From positions 534,554 through 598,553 of the forward strand of contig NZ_LN868937.1 in assembly GCF_001244735.1 (NCBI RefSeq): a stretch of 64,000 nt of DNA, read 5' to 3'. The notes beneath the pieces are model-generated. The model was not told the origin of the DNA. It saw nothing but the letters and a program-made list of their open reading frames with translations, and made no database searches. Position 1 is the stretch's first letter. Each line of letters begins with the position of its first letter. Below are positions 26,447 through 35,231 of this stretch, in pieces. Origin of the DNA: Bacillus andreraoultii (GTDB lineage: Bacteria; Bacillota; Bacilli; Bacillales; Caldibacillaceae). Both the position numbers and the translations under genes were made by a program.

Positions 26447-29168
26447 ATGAGAATTAATCACAATATCGCAGCACTAAACACATATCGTCAGTTGGGTAGT
26501 GCTAATGCTGCACAACAAAAATCAATGGAAAAATTATCTTCAGGTTTACGTATTAATAATGCAGCAGATGATGCAGCAGGTCTAGCAATATCTGAAAAAA
26601 TGCGCGCACAAGTACGTGGATTAGATCAAGCAGCAAAAAATGCTCAAGACGGTAAACTAGAAATGCCGCTCTAAGTAGTAATACTTAGATGAACACTTCG
26701 TGAATTCGGTGGAACCCCAAACCAGCAGTAATGGTGTGGATGGTGGGCAATACCGAGCCAAGCCTAATGAATCGGTAGAATAGTAGTTAGGAAGGTGTGA
26801 CGGTCAGGTGGTGAGGAACCGTACCAATAACCCACCCACGAGCGCGGGGCATCCTATTGGGATGAAGATATGACCTGAACTTTATGGAAACATAAAGAAG
26901 CAGAGAATAAAAAATCTTTGCGATAACAAATTGATTTCTCTAATCCAAACTGCTGAAGGAGCATTAAATGAAACACACTCAATCCTTCAACGTATGCGTG
27001 AATTAGCGGTACAATCTTCTAACGATACTAATACAGATGTAGACCGTGAAGCAATTCAAGATGAAATTAATCAGCTAAATCAAGAAATTGATCGTATTGG
27101 TAATACAACAGAATTTAATACTAAAAAACTTATTGATGGTTCTATCGGTGAGAAAAAATTAGCTGGTACTGATAATGCAGCAGTAATTAGTTCTGAACTT
27201 GGTAAAGAAACAGCTGCGGTAGCAGATAGTACTACTACAATTGCTACTGGAGATATAACTGCAACTGGTGCTACAACTCTTAATTTAAAAGTTGATGGTG
27301 CAAACATAGCAGTTAATTTAGACGGTGATGCATATAAAGCATTTGATGATACTACAAATGTAAATACTAAAGACTATGCTGCTAAATTACAAGAAGATAT
27401 TAACAAAGCTATTGCGGATTATAACAAAGCAAATGAAACAAACATTTCAGACGTTACAGTAACTTCTAGTCTAGATAAAGATGGAAAAATTAGTATTAAA
27501 TCAGGGTCTGTTGGTGAGACATCAACTGTAGATATTATTGATGACGCAGGTTCTAAAGCTTTAGGATTAACAGAGGCTGGTGATGGATCCGAAACGGTAA
27601 GCTCAACAGGTTCTGAGGGAGTCCTTAGTGCTGGTGGAGCAGGAAATGTTAATGCTATTGGTAGTTTAACTGGCGAAGATGCCAAAATGACATTTACAGT
27701 TGATGGTAAAGATATTGCTATAGACTTCACATATAATGGTTCAGACAATAAAGGTCATAAGACTGATGCTACTAAGACAGCTGTCGGTGCATTAGCTGCA
27801 GGTACTGACTCAATATCAACTGTAGCAGACGCATTAGAAACAGACCTTAATGCTGCAATTAAAAACTATAATGAGAGTGTTCCAGAATCTGAACAAGTTA
27901 AAGAAGTATCAGTTTCTGTAAAAGATGGAGCTTTAGTAGTAGAAAGTGGTTCCGAGGAAGCAACAAGTAGTATTAAATTTGATAATAGCGAAGTTTCTCA
28001 ATTGTTAGGACTTGCTAATCAAAATAGTGCAACTCAAGGTGGAGGTCTTAAATTCCAAATTGGTGCCAATGAAACGCAAACAATGAAAGTAACAATTGAA
28101 GATATGCGTTCAGAAGCTTTAGGTATCAAAGATATTGACCTATCTTCACAAGCTGGAGCTGAATCAGCAATTACAAAGATTAATGATGCTATTGAAAAAG
28201 TGTCTACTCAACGTTCTAGTCTTGGTGCATTCCAAAACCGTTTAGACCACACAATTAATAACTTAGGAACATCTTCTGAAAACCTAACAGCAGCGGAATC
28301 TCGTATCCGTGACGTTGATTATGCTTTAGCTGCCTAGTGCAGTAACAAGCACAGTCGTCCTAGCTGGTAACGGCTAGTGATTATCATCGGGTGAATTGCT
28401 GGAAAACCCTTAGAGCTTTTCTTACCACAACGTAGTTGGAAACGACAAGCGTGAAGGTTTGAAAATAGAAAGATTGGGCAATCAGCAGCCAAGCTCCTGA
28501 CCCGAAAGGATGGAGAAGGTTCAACGACTAGGGTAGACCATCTAAAGCAAATGCTATGATGATGAAACCCGTAGGTGAAACAATGTCCATCAGCATTGTG
28601 AATCCGAAGCTCCCGACCCCTACTAAATTACTAGAGGGTGAAGATATAGTCTAGTCATTTATGAAAGTAAATGTTCGCACGATGGCGAAAGAAATGATGG
28701 AACAAACTAAGAATTCAATCTTAGCACAAGCATCACAAGCAATGTTAGCTCAATCTCAACAATTACCTCAGAGTGTTTTACAGCTTTTACGGTAATGATT
28801 GAAAGGGCGTCTTATCTGGTAACGGGTAAGAGCATCACTGGGTGAATTGCTGGAACTTCCTAAAGCTTCATCAACCACAACGTAATTGGAAACGATAAGC
28901 GTGACGGTTCGAAAATGATGAAGATGGTACAATGGATAATCAGCAGCCGAGTTCCTGTGCGGAAACGCTGGAAAAGGTTCAACGACTAGAGAACACGGTC
29001 TAAGGAAAATGCTACGACTATGAATCTCGTAGGGCAGCCAAAGCTGTTCGAAGTACCCAGCCCCACCAAATAAAGTGGGTGAAGATATAGTCTATTCTAT
29101 GATTGAAAGACATAGCGGCAAAGCAAGCCAACCAATTACCACAAGGAGTTTTACAACTTCTTCGTTAA
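26447..29168 (+). CDS. hag: flagellin, split into four exons by three group I introns
   Basis: Filament subunit. Exon 1 is 26447-26653 (69 codons, [20 protein letters not shown] to NAQDG). Exon 2 is 26934-28319 (462 codons, [12 protein letters not shown] to SRIRDVD) and includes a large variable domain with two similar halves. Exon 3 is 28682-28750 ([11 protein letters not shown] to QAMLA) and exon 4 is 29124-29168 ([14 protein letters not shown], stop). Exon joins keep the frame and rebuild the conserved D0/D1 sequence. Total 568 residues. If intron 3 is retained, exon 3 reads on to 28795 and ends [14 protein letters not shown], also 568 residues. If intron 1 or 2 is retained the protein stops early (after KLEMPL or YALAA). 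Boundaries of intron 1 are well supported; those of introns 2 and 3 rest on protein conservation. ATG with AAGGAGG upstream. Confidence 0.85.
26654..26933 (+). ncRNA. group I intron 1 in hag (280 nt, no ORF)
   Basis: The 5' exon ends in T (GACGGT) and the intron ends in G, as the group I mechanism requires. Internal guide: AGAAAT-GCCG (26659-26668). GCCG pairs with the exon end CGGT with the terminal U-G wobble (P1), and AGAAAT pairs perfectly with the 3' exon start ATTTCT (P10). The P7 strands TCAGGT (26804-26809) and ACCTGA (26873-26878) are perfectly complementary, and the S element AAGATATGACC is recognisable. It has no endonuclease gene. Its sequence differs from introns 2 and 3, so it was acquired separately. 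Confidence 0.92.
28320..28681 (+). ncRNA. group I intron 2 in hag (362 nt, no ORF)
   Basis: Conserved core elements in order: P (GAATTGCTGGAAA near 28393), Q (AATCAGCAGCC near 28480), R (GTTCAACGACTAG at 28520-28532) and S (AAGATATAGTC at 28641-28651), with P7 GACTA/TAGTC. The boundary is placed after TTGAT of the RDVD codons and before ATGGCGAAA because that rebuilds RDVDMAKEMM. The candidate guide GTCG lies at 28354-28357. An alternative 5' site after TTAGCT (28331) pairs better, with GGCTAG at 28372-28377, but would insert residues into a conserved helix. The first 15 nt read YALAA before a stop. Confidence 0.85.
28751..29123 (+). ncRNA. group I intron 3 in hag (373 nt), starts with coding tail
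   Basis: Homologous to intron 2 throughout the core: GAATTGCTGGAA, AATCAGCAGCC, GGTTCAACGACTA and GAAGATATAGTC are shared, and P7 is GACTA (28984-28988) with TAGTC (29088-29092). With the boundary after GCT (28750) and before CAAGCC (29124) the protein reads [19 protein letters not shown]. The first 45 nt of the intron also encode a full flagellin tail and stop. An alternative 5' site after TTACCT (28768) pairs with GGGTAA (28824-28829) and would give a six-residue longer protein. No endonuclease gene. Confidence 0.75.
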
Positions 29169-29181
29169 TTTAAGATATGAT

Positions 29182-29212
29182 AGAGGCTTTAGTTTTACTA
29201 GAGTCTCTTTTC
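29182..29212 (+). terminator. hag terminator
   Basis: AGAGGCTTTAG and CTAGAGTCTCT arms with a TTTTA loop and following T residues, 14 bp after the exon 4 stop. Confidence 0.7.
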
Positions 29213-29502
29213 GTATATGAGTTGAGGTTCGTGTCTATCAATTCAATAACTATTCTTATATGTTAGATAGCTAGAGAAAGTGTTAATCAGATCATTAATA
29301 AAAAATATAGAATTATTAGACAGTTTTTGTAAAAGTATATATTTCACTATGGTGTATAATGGATTTGTAGAAGAATAGATCACTGCCTTCATCAATTAAA
29401 ATATACCTTAAAAAAGTCAAAACTGATAGTTACAGAATATGATCACTAACTCATCTATATCAAAGTAGAGAGAGTTAATATAATTTCAAGGAGGGATGGA
29501 CC
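29213..29502. other. hag-AIPR intergenic
   Basis: AT-rich with no gene. It marks the change from conserved core genome to accessory DNA; the genes normally found after hag (fliD, fliS) are not in the window. Confidence 0.6.
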
Positions 29503-31365
29503 TTGACACTTACAAAGGAAGTAAAGTCTCAAAGAAACTATGAGAAAGTATTAGCACAGAGAATTGAACAATCAATAGAGGAATACATAAAAGAAAATAA
29601 AAAAAATGAAAGCAAAGTGGAAGTTGGAAATCTTTTTTGTGAATGGGTACTCTATAATATTTTTGAGTTAAGAGAAGATGAAGTATTAAATGCTGTTGAG
29701 GTCTCTGGTAGATTTGACAATGGAATAGATGCTATTTTTGATTACAATGGAGAAATATGTGTTATACAAACAAAGTACAACAACTCTCATAACATTGATG
29801 CTATTCAAAGGTTTATTTCAGACTGTAAAAGGCTAGCTAATGAAGCTCCTGATTCTGATAGAGCAACTGTGCAAGAATTGATGGCTAAGGTAAGAGAAGC
29901 TTATCAAAAACATGAAACTATTAATTGTTACTATGTAACAAACAATAGTATCATTGATTGGCATAAAACAAATATTAAATCTGAATTAAGTACACTAGGA
30001 GATGATTTTAATTCACTTAAATTTGAATTTATCGATTTTGATGGTATTTTAGAAAAATTCCAAATCAAAGATGGCCAATTGCCAAGAGAAATCCGTGATG
30101 CAACAATTCCAATTACTATACAAGAAAACTTTGAAAAGTTTGATACAACTGTTGCTATGGTCAGGTTACGAGACTTTGCTAATTTTGTTAATAAAGGTGG
30201 TAACCCTCTCTTCCATTCCAATATTCGTAGTCATATAAAGGGGTCACGAATCAATAGAGGGATAAAACATACATTGGAAAATGAACCAGAGAAATTTTGG
30301 TTTTATAATAATGGTATTACAATTGTTTGCTATGATTTCTGGCAAAAAAGTGGACAGCTCTTTGTTCAAGCTCCTCAAATTGTCAATGGATGCCAAACAG
30401 CAAAAACTATTGGTGATTTTTTTAAAACCAAAACAGTTAAGGAAGTAGAACAACTTGAAAAAGAAGGATATTTACTAATTAAAGTTATACGTACCAGAAA
30501 AAACGTGAGTGATAAGGACAAAAAAGCATTACGTGATAATATAACACGTTATACTAACAGTCAAAATGCAGTTAAAGGTATGGACTTCTATGCTCTTGAT
30601 GAATTTCAACAACAGTTGAAACAACGATTTAAACAATTGAGCTATTTTTATGAAATACAAAGAGGTTCTTTTATTGCAAAATCTCCTGCTGAAAAAGCTT
30701 CATATATAGGAGATGAAAGGTATAATTATTTGCTGGACAATGTAAAAAATAAGAACAAATTTGTATTACCTGCTAAAGAGGTAATTCAATCCTATACAGC
30801 AGGCATTATCCAATGGCCCCATATTGCTTATGGGAAGGCAAATGAATTAACGCCTAATGGTGCTAAATGGCAGGATATTATGAATGACGATACTAAAAAT
30901 CTGCCTTTGGAACACTTTTTATTTCCATATTTAGTTTTAAAATATGCAAAAGAAACATTGAAATATAAAGCCGGTCCAAATGATTTTAGGAAAAACTCTG
31001 CCTTCTTATTTGTTTCTACGTATTATTTGTTTTTATTGTCCTTATACAACCAAGTAAATAATAGTGAATATGAGTCCCCGATAGATATTGATATAAGCAT
31101 CTATATATCAATTTTCTCAAATAAGGATATGAATCAAAGGATTATGCACAACATACATGAAATACTGAAAAGCTTTTTCCGTGATAGCCAAGTCAAATCA
31201 GAAATTGGAGATAATCTTCGTGGCTTTTTACAAAATAAGGTACATCGTCCAAAAAATTGGAATGTATTAAATCAAAAAGTTGAACAACAAATTGAGGATT
31301 TGGAAATGTCAATTGAAGAAGAAGAAATAGAATTACTTAAAGATCTATCACAGTTAATGAACTAA
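29503..31365 (+). CDS. AIPR-family phage defence protein
   Basis: A 620-residue protein with an N-terminal restriction-nuclease-like segment (GRFDNGIDAIFDYNGEICVIQTKYNN, about 68-95, showing the D...QxK pattern) and the AIPR domain in the middle. AIPR landmarks: NIRSHIKGSRINRGIKHTL, FWFYNNGITIVC, PQIVNGCQTAKTI and NITRYTNSQNAV. AIPR proteins are linked to abortive phage resistance; the mechanism is not worked out. TTG start eight bases after AAGGAGGG. It stands alone, directly behind hag and flanked by hag-tail copies. Confidence 0.82.
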   Translation: MTLTKEVKSQRNYEKVLAQRIEQSIEEYIKENKKNESKVEVGNLFCEWVLYNIFELREDEVLNAVEVSGRFDNGIDAIFDYNGEICVIQTKYNNSHNIDAIQRFISDCKRLANEAPDSDRATVQELMAKVREAYQKHETINCYYVTNNSIIDWHKTNIKSELSTLGDDFNSLKFEFIDFDGILEKFQIKDGQLPREIRDATIPITIQENFEKFDTTVAMVRLRDFANFVNKGGNPLFHSNIRSHIKGSRINRGIKHTLENEPEKFWFYNNGITIVCYDFWQKSGQLFVQAPQIVNGCQTAKTIGDFFKTKTVKEVEQLEKEGYLLIKVIRTRKNVSDKDKKALRDNITRYTNSQNAVKGMDFYALDEFQQQLKQRFKQLSYFYEIQRGSFIAKSPAEKASYIGDERYNYLLDNVKNKNKFVLPAKEVIQSYTAGIIQWPHIAYGKANELTPNGAKWQDIMNDDTKNLPLEHFLFPYLVLKYAKETLKYKAGPNDFRKNSAFLFVSTYYLFLLSLYNQVNNSEYESPIDIDISIYISIFSNKDMNQRIMHNIHEILKSFFRDSQVKSEIGDNLRGFLQNKVHRPKNWNVLNQKVEQQIEDLEMSIEEEEIELLKDLSQLMN

Positions 31366-31681
31366 CAAAATAGAGTGATTTAGCGTATTACAATAAGGAT
31401 CCCTACGCCCAAAAGAATATTGTATTACAGGATAATCCAATAGATACTCTCTACTAATATGACATATTGGATAGGTTAGACTTAGTTGGACAGATTCGTC
31501 AAAAGATATTAATTACTGTACATTGTGATCACCAAAGTTTCCAAATATTATTTTCTAAATAAAGATATAGTGCTACTCAGGAATAGATATTTCTTATAAG
31601 CGTTTTGGACAATTAACAATGACCATTTGAACTTTTGCAATTAAGTCAGGTATGGTTGTAAAAATAATCTGTATTAATTAA
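31366..31681. other. AIPR downstream region, no gene
   Basis: No coding frame. It contains AAGATATAGTGCT near 31562, which resembles a group I intron S element but lacks partners; probably chance or decay. Confidence 0.4.
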
Positions 31682-31800
31682 ATTGAAGGACAAAGTAGAT
31701 AAAGATGCTAACTAACTGTCACAAAGAGTTTTATAATTTATTTGATAATTTTAAAACAATTCAGAGGAACTCTAAAGTGTTGTTTAGGGTTCTCTTTTTA
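31682..31800 (+). repeat. decayed copy of intron 3 end, hag tail and terminator
   Basis: ATTGAAGGACAAAG matches the end of intron 3 (ATTGAAAGACATAG at 29102). The next 45 nt (31704-31748) align without gaps to hag exon 4 at about 32 of 45 positions by my count, including AAAGAGTTTTA, but now contain several stops. A terminator-like hairpin follows (AGAGGAACTCTAAA / TTTAGGGTTCTCTTTTT), as after hag. So the AIPR segment is bracketed by direct repeats of the hag 3' end. Confidence 0.65.
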
Positions 31801-31817
31801 TCAATGAAAGGAACAAA

Positions 31818-32057
31818 ATGGATAAAGAACAAAGAGTATTAAAAGAATTTCTAGAACAACAATTAGAATGGACTAAGGAACAGGCATATATCCTAGACCA
31901 AATAAATGAAAAGCTCCATCAAATGAAAAGGATTGCTGTGTATGCGGTCGAGCATAATTTATCAGATTATGAAATCAACGAACTGAATACAAAATTAGAT
32001 ATATTGAAACAAGAAGTACATATGCTAGAAAAACAGATGCATGGTACTGTTCATTAG
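31818..32057 (+). CDS. small coiled-coil protein, unknown
   Basis: 79 residues, Glu/Lys/Leu-rich, predicted to be two helices with heptad-like spacing (LEQQLEWTKEQAYILDQINEKLHQM and LNTKLDILKQEVHMLEKQM). Start ATG after AATGAAAGG. No recognised domain. It lies between the decayed hag tail and an IS110 element. Resembles small hypothetical proteins of Bacillus; function unknown. Confidence 0.55.
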   Translation: MDKEQRVLKEFLEQQLEWTKEQAYILDQINEKLHQMKRIAVYAVEHNLSDYEINELNTKLDILKQEVHMLEKQMHGTVH

Positions 32058-32105
32058 GACGAAAATTGGTATGCAATGATAATAGAAATGTACTTCTAAA
32101 TTAAA

Positions 32106-33325
32106 TTATGCACTTTCTTTGTCTTCTTTTAGTTCAGGCTGAATATAAGGCCGTTTGCTCTTCATTATTGAAAATACAATATTCACTAGCCTCCGCTCCA
32201 CATACACCATCGCTTGTTTCTTTTCCGTCCTTCACATTTCTTTTTATAATACTCATGCATAATAGGGTTTACCTCTTTTCTAATTTGTGTCAAGGCCAGT
32301 GAATAGAAGGCTGAGTTTAGTTCACGGTTATCACGTGTATTTGAAAATTTTTTTGAAGTTTCTCCAGAACTATATTCAACAGGAGCAATGCCTGCGAACT
32401 TAGCTAGTTTTCCACTATTTGAAAATCGATTAATGTCCCCTATGTAGGCAATCAGGGTAGCAGCTACTATAGTATCGATACCCGGTATTGTTTTAAGTGG
32501 ATATCCTGTTTCTTCAATCAAGGTGTCCAATTGTTGTTCTAATTTTAATACTTTATCTTCAAAATAATTTAAGCTTGAAATATAGGATCTAATAACATTA
32601 CTTCTTTCCTCTTCATAGCCATTTTCCCAACAGCCATGTTCTTTAACAACCGTAAGAATTTCCTCGGCCTTTTTTGCTGGTGTTGATTTATTAAACTGTT
32701 TTAAAACTTTTAGCAGCTCTTCATTATCTATTTCCATTAATAAGTCTGGATTAGGGAATGTGGCAAAGAATCCTCTAGATGTCTTGCTGTCAAAGTCCTT
32801 AAAAAATGATTTATAATTAGGGTAATTATGAACTAAAAGATTGTGTAAACTAACTTTAATATTTGCCATCATCTGCACGTAATTGTTTCGTATACTTAGA
32901 GTTTGTTTAATTGTCCAATATATATCTTTTGGATTAGCAAAAGGAAGATTATCATACTCTGTTATTAAATTTTTACAGATTGCAAGGGCATCGATTTCAT
33001 CTGTTTTATTACGGTTTGTTCCAGATTTTCGTTTCTTTTTGGTATAAGATGAATTTACTTCTTTTACAATAAAATCTTGTTGTATTAAGAATTTGGCAAG
33101 AGATCGTCCATAAAAGTTAACATCCTCTAGGCCGAAAATTACATCTTGTCCCTTTGTATGTTCCTTTAGTTTTTTGATAAATTTAGGAAATTCTGTAGGT
33201 GTATTCCCAATTTTAAACGTTGCCATTTTAGTGAAAACACAATCGCATAATACAGCAACATGCGTTTTTTTATGAAGGTCAACACCTACGTAAAGATAAT
33301 CCATTTTGTTAATTTTTTGATTCAT
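32106..33325 (-). pseudogene. IS110-family transposase, frameshifted near the C-terminus
   Basis: Starts at ATG 33325 behind GAAAGGAG. The DEDD domain is visible: YVGVDLHKKTH, FGLEDVNFYGRSL, and RNKTDEIDALAICK. The C-terminal IS110 domain has TIPGIDTIVAATLIAYIGD and GKLAKFAGIAPVEYSSG with the catalytic Ser region. The frame breaks at about 32228: the annotated frame ends in RKRNKRWCMWSGG, while another frame continues TEKKQAMVYVERRLVNIVFS to a stop at 32106-32108, the normal IS110 tail. A one-base indel therefore probably inactivated it, unless only the tail is dispensable. Confidence 0.82.
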
Positions 33326-33351
33326 TGTATCTTCTCCTTTCAATTTTCAAT

Positions 33352-33442
33352 TAGAATAAGAATTGCAACAGCGTCAGTTATAGCGTTAGAACGATGGAAC
33401 TGTTCCCGCAGTGATACGTTAGTTTAACAATCACTTATTCTA
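33352..33442 (-). ncRNA. candidate bridge RNA of second IS110 element
   Basis: A perfect 9-bp inverted repeat, TAGAATAAG (33352-33360) and CTTATTCTA (33434-33442), encloses 73 nt directly upstream of the transposase start. Inside, GGAACTGTTCC forms a hairpin. The layout matches the structured end of the first IS110 element at 821-941 although the sequences differ. Inference from position and folding only. Confidence 0.35.
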
Positions 33443-33540
33443 GAGAAATAATTTAACTTATAGTTAATATTTTTTAACCAATAATTAAATTATAAAATTG
33501 ATTTGTCATTAGTGCAAAGAGGACATTGGAAAAACAAAAA

Positions 33541-33603
33541 AACCCGATGGAAAGTTCAAACGCATAGCAAATACTATGACATTTGAACTTATCTCATCGG
33601 GTT
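33541..33603. terminator. long 63-nt hairpin with A and T flanks
   Basis: Three nested perfect arms: AACCCGATG/CATCGGGTT, AAGTTCAAA/TTTGAACTT and CATAG/CTATG, flanked by an A run and a T run. It can terminate transcription in both directions. The length and perfection are unusual for a plain terminator. Confidence 0.7.
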
Positions 33604-33762
33604 TTTCCCTTTTTATCCGAGATAAACTAATGTTTCTTAGCTTAAATAATATTTAATTTATAAGTTATTATAATCATAAAATATTAAGATTTCAAGAGTT
33701 TTTCAAAAAAGTTTTTAAAACACGCTATTTATAGAGAAGGATAACTAATTAAAAGTATTATA

Positions 33763-33897
33763 CTATAATTTAACGAATGTTTTTTTAAAGTAAATTATAA
33801 AAAATACCATATAGATAATCAAAACTTCAAAGTATTGAACATGAAATTCAAGTACTGTAATATTAGGATATAGAGCATAATCAATACTTATGTTCAT
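33763..33897 (-). CDS. small single-pass membrane peptide
   Basis: 44 residues from the ATG at 33897, which has TAGGAGTT seven bases upstream. It has one long hydrophobic segment (VQYFEVLIIYMVFFIIYF) and a basic C-terminal tail (KKTFVKL). This composition resembles type I toxin peptides, but no antisense RNA partner is evident. It diverges from the resolvase gene. Confidence 0.35.
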   Translation of the reverse strand: MNISIDYALYPNITVLEFHVQYFEVLIIYMVFFIIYFKKTFVKL

Positions 33898-33936
33898 AAG
33901 TGCAACTCCTAAATATACTAAAAGAGGTGTTTTTTC

Positions 33937-34506
33937 TTGAAATATGGATATGCAAGAGTCAGCACAATTCATCAGGACTTACAAGTACAGATAGAACAGC
34001 TAGAGAGGGAAAATTGTGACAAAATATTCTCGGAAAAGTTTACTGGGACAAGTAAGAAACGGCCAAAGTTTCAGAAATTACTCGGGATGTTACAAGAAGG
34101 GGATACGTTAGTTGTTACAAAGTTAGATCGTTTTGCTCGAAGTACACAAGATGCTCTTGAAATTATCCAAGATTTATTCAATCGGAATATTAAAGTTCAT
34201 GTATTAAATATGGGAATTATTGAAAATACACCTACCGGTAGATTGATTTTCACGATTTTTTCAGCATTTGCGGAGTTTGAGAGAGACATGATTGTAGAAA
34301 GAACTCAAGAAGGGAAAATGATAGCAAAGCAGAATCCCGATTTTCGTGAAGGAAGACCGAGGAAGTTTTCAAGGCAGCAAATTAATCATGCCCTATCCCT
34401 ACTAGAGAATCATTCTTATAAACAGGTGGAAGGAATGACTGGGATTTCTGTGTCTACGCTTGTTAGAGCAAAGAAGAGATTCATAGCAGAGAAAATAACA
34501 GAGTAA
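33937..34506 (+). CDS. serine recombinase (resolvase/invertase family)
   Basis: 189 residues. Catalytic N-terminal domain: [13 protein letters not shown] with the nucleophilic Ser near residue 9, [24 protein letters not shown], and [19 protein letters not shown]. The C-terminal helix-turn-helix has [11 protein letters not shown] and [17 protein letters not shown] start after AGAGGTG. It probably resolves or inverts DNA for a mobile element; no partner transposase of the Tn3 type is nearby. Confidence 0.9.
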   Translation: MKYGYARVSTIHQDLQVQIEQLERENCDKIFSEKFTGTSKKRPKFQKLLGMLQEGDTLVVTKLDRFARSTQDALEIIQDLFNRNIKVHVLNMGIIENTPTGRLIFTIFSAFAEFERDMIVERTQEGKMIAKQNPDFREGRPRKFSRQQINHALSLLENHSYKQVEGMTGISVSTLVRAKKRFIAEKITE

Positions 34507-34733
34507 TTGCTCTGTAGAGGAAAATGAGGACAATAAGTTGCAGTAACACTATATTCAAAGGAAATCGCTGAGGCAAAGCTTAATTGAGTTAATCATGCTA
34601 TATTTATAGAAGATGGAGTAAATATAATAACTATTGTTATATGTCTACTTCCATTAAGGCAGTTAATTGGTTTCTATTTAATTTGATAACCAACACATAA
34701 CGAGTTCTGTTTTTAATAATAGGGGGAAATACA

Positions 34734-35081
34734 ATGGAAAAAAATATAGAATTGGAATCAAACGAAAAATTACGAACCTTGAAGAACCAATATCCGCAAT
34801 TTTTTGACCATGAAGGAGCATTTCAATTTGAACGGTTCAAGGAGTATCTTGATAACGCAAGTATAGTGTCTTCAATGGAAACATTCTCTTTGAACTTCGT
34901 GGGAAAAGAATATGCAAAGTTACTAGCGGATGTTGAAACAGATACAGTTGTAACGCCACTTATTGATGATAGAATGGAACAGGATCTGAATAGTAAAAAT
35001 ACGTATTACATTGGAGATAATTTACATGTTTTAAAACACTTACGCCATTCGTATGAAAATCAAATTGACGTTATCTATATT
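34734..35081 (+). pseudogene. mod: type III modification methylase mod, 5' fragment
   Basis: The frame starts MEKNIELESNEKLRTLK and runs to YENQIDVIYI, the sequence that directly precedes the catalytic DPPY in type III Mod proteins. There it enters foreign DNA (next residues VIHSLLRYR) and stops at 35144. The missing part resumes at 48360 with DPPYNTGSDDF. The fragment holds only the N-terminal region, so it cannot be active. Confidence 0.9.
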
Positions 35082-35109
35082 GTTATACATAGTCTATTAA
35101 GATACCGTA

Positions 35110-35182
35110 CTTTAAGTATTTTAAGAGTAAGTTTGATCAGATAATAGGAGTATTTATAGAAGAGTATTTTAAGTATTTTAAG
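35110..35182. repeat. left-end direct repeats TATTTTAAG
   Basis: CTTTAAGTATTTTAAG (35110-35125) and ATTTTAAGTATTTTAAG (35166-35182), 56 bp apart, lie just inside the left end. The same 9-mer occurs as an inverted pair before the first recombinase gene (43018-43046). Plausible recombinase binding sites. Confidence 0.55.
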
Positions 35183-35231
35183 ATGATGTTTGACAATTTA
35201 ATTTCATAAAGTAGACCTCTAAATGACCTCA

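Noticed and set aside
26396..26674. Short separate flagellin-like protein of 92 residues
   Set aside because: The true start is ATG 26447 with AAGGAGG; the last six residues come from intron 1, so this is exon 1 of hag, not a separate gene.
28320..29123. Hag as a frameshifted pseudogene
   Set aside because: Each break coincides with a complete group I intron core, and removing the introns restores conserved sequence in frame.
28320..29123. IStron (intron fused to an IS605-type transposase)
   Set aside because: The TTGAT insertion site fits, but there is no TnpA or TnpB frame in or next to either intron.
31562..31576. Fourth group I intron remnant (AAGATATAGTGCT)
   Set aside because: No P, Q or R elements at the proper distance; the match is too short.
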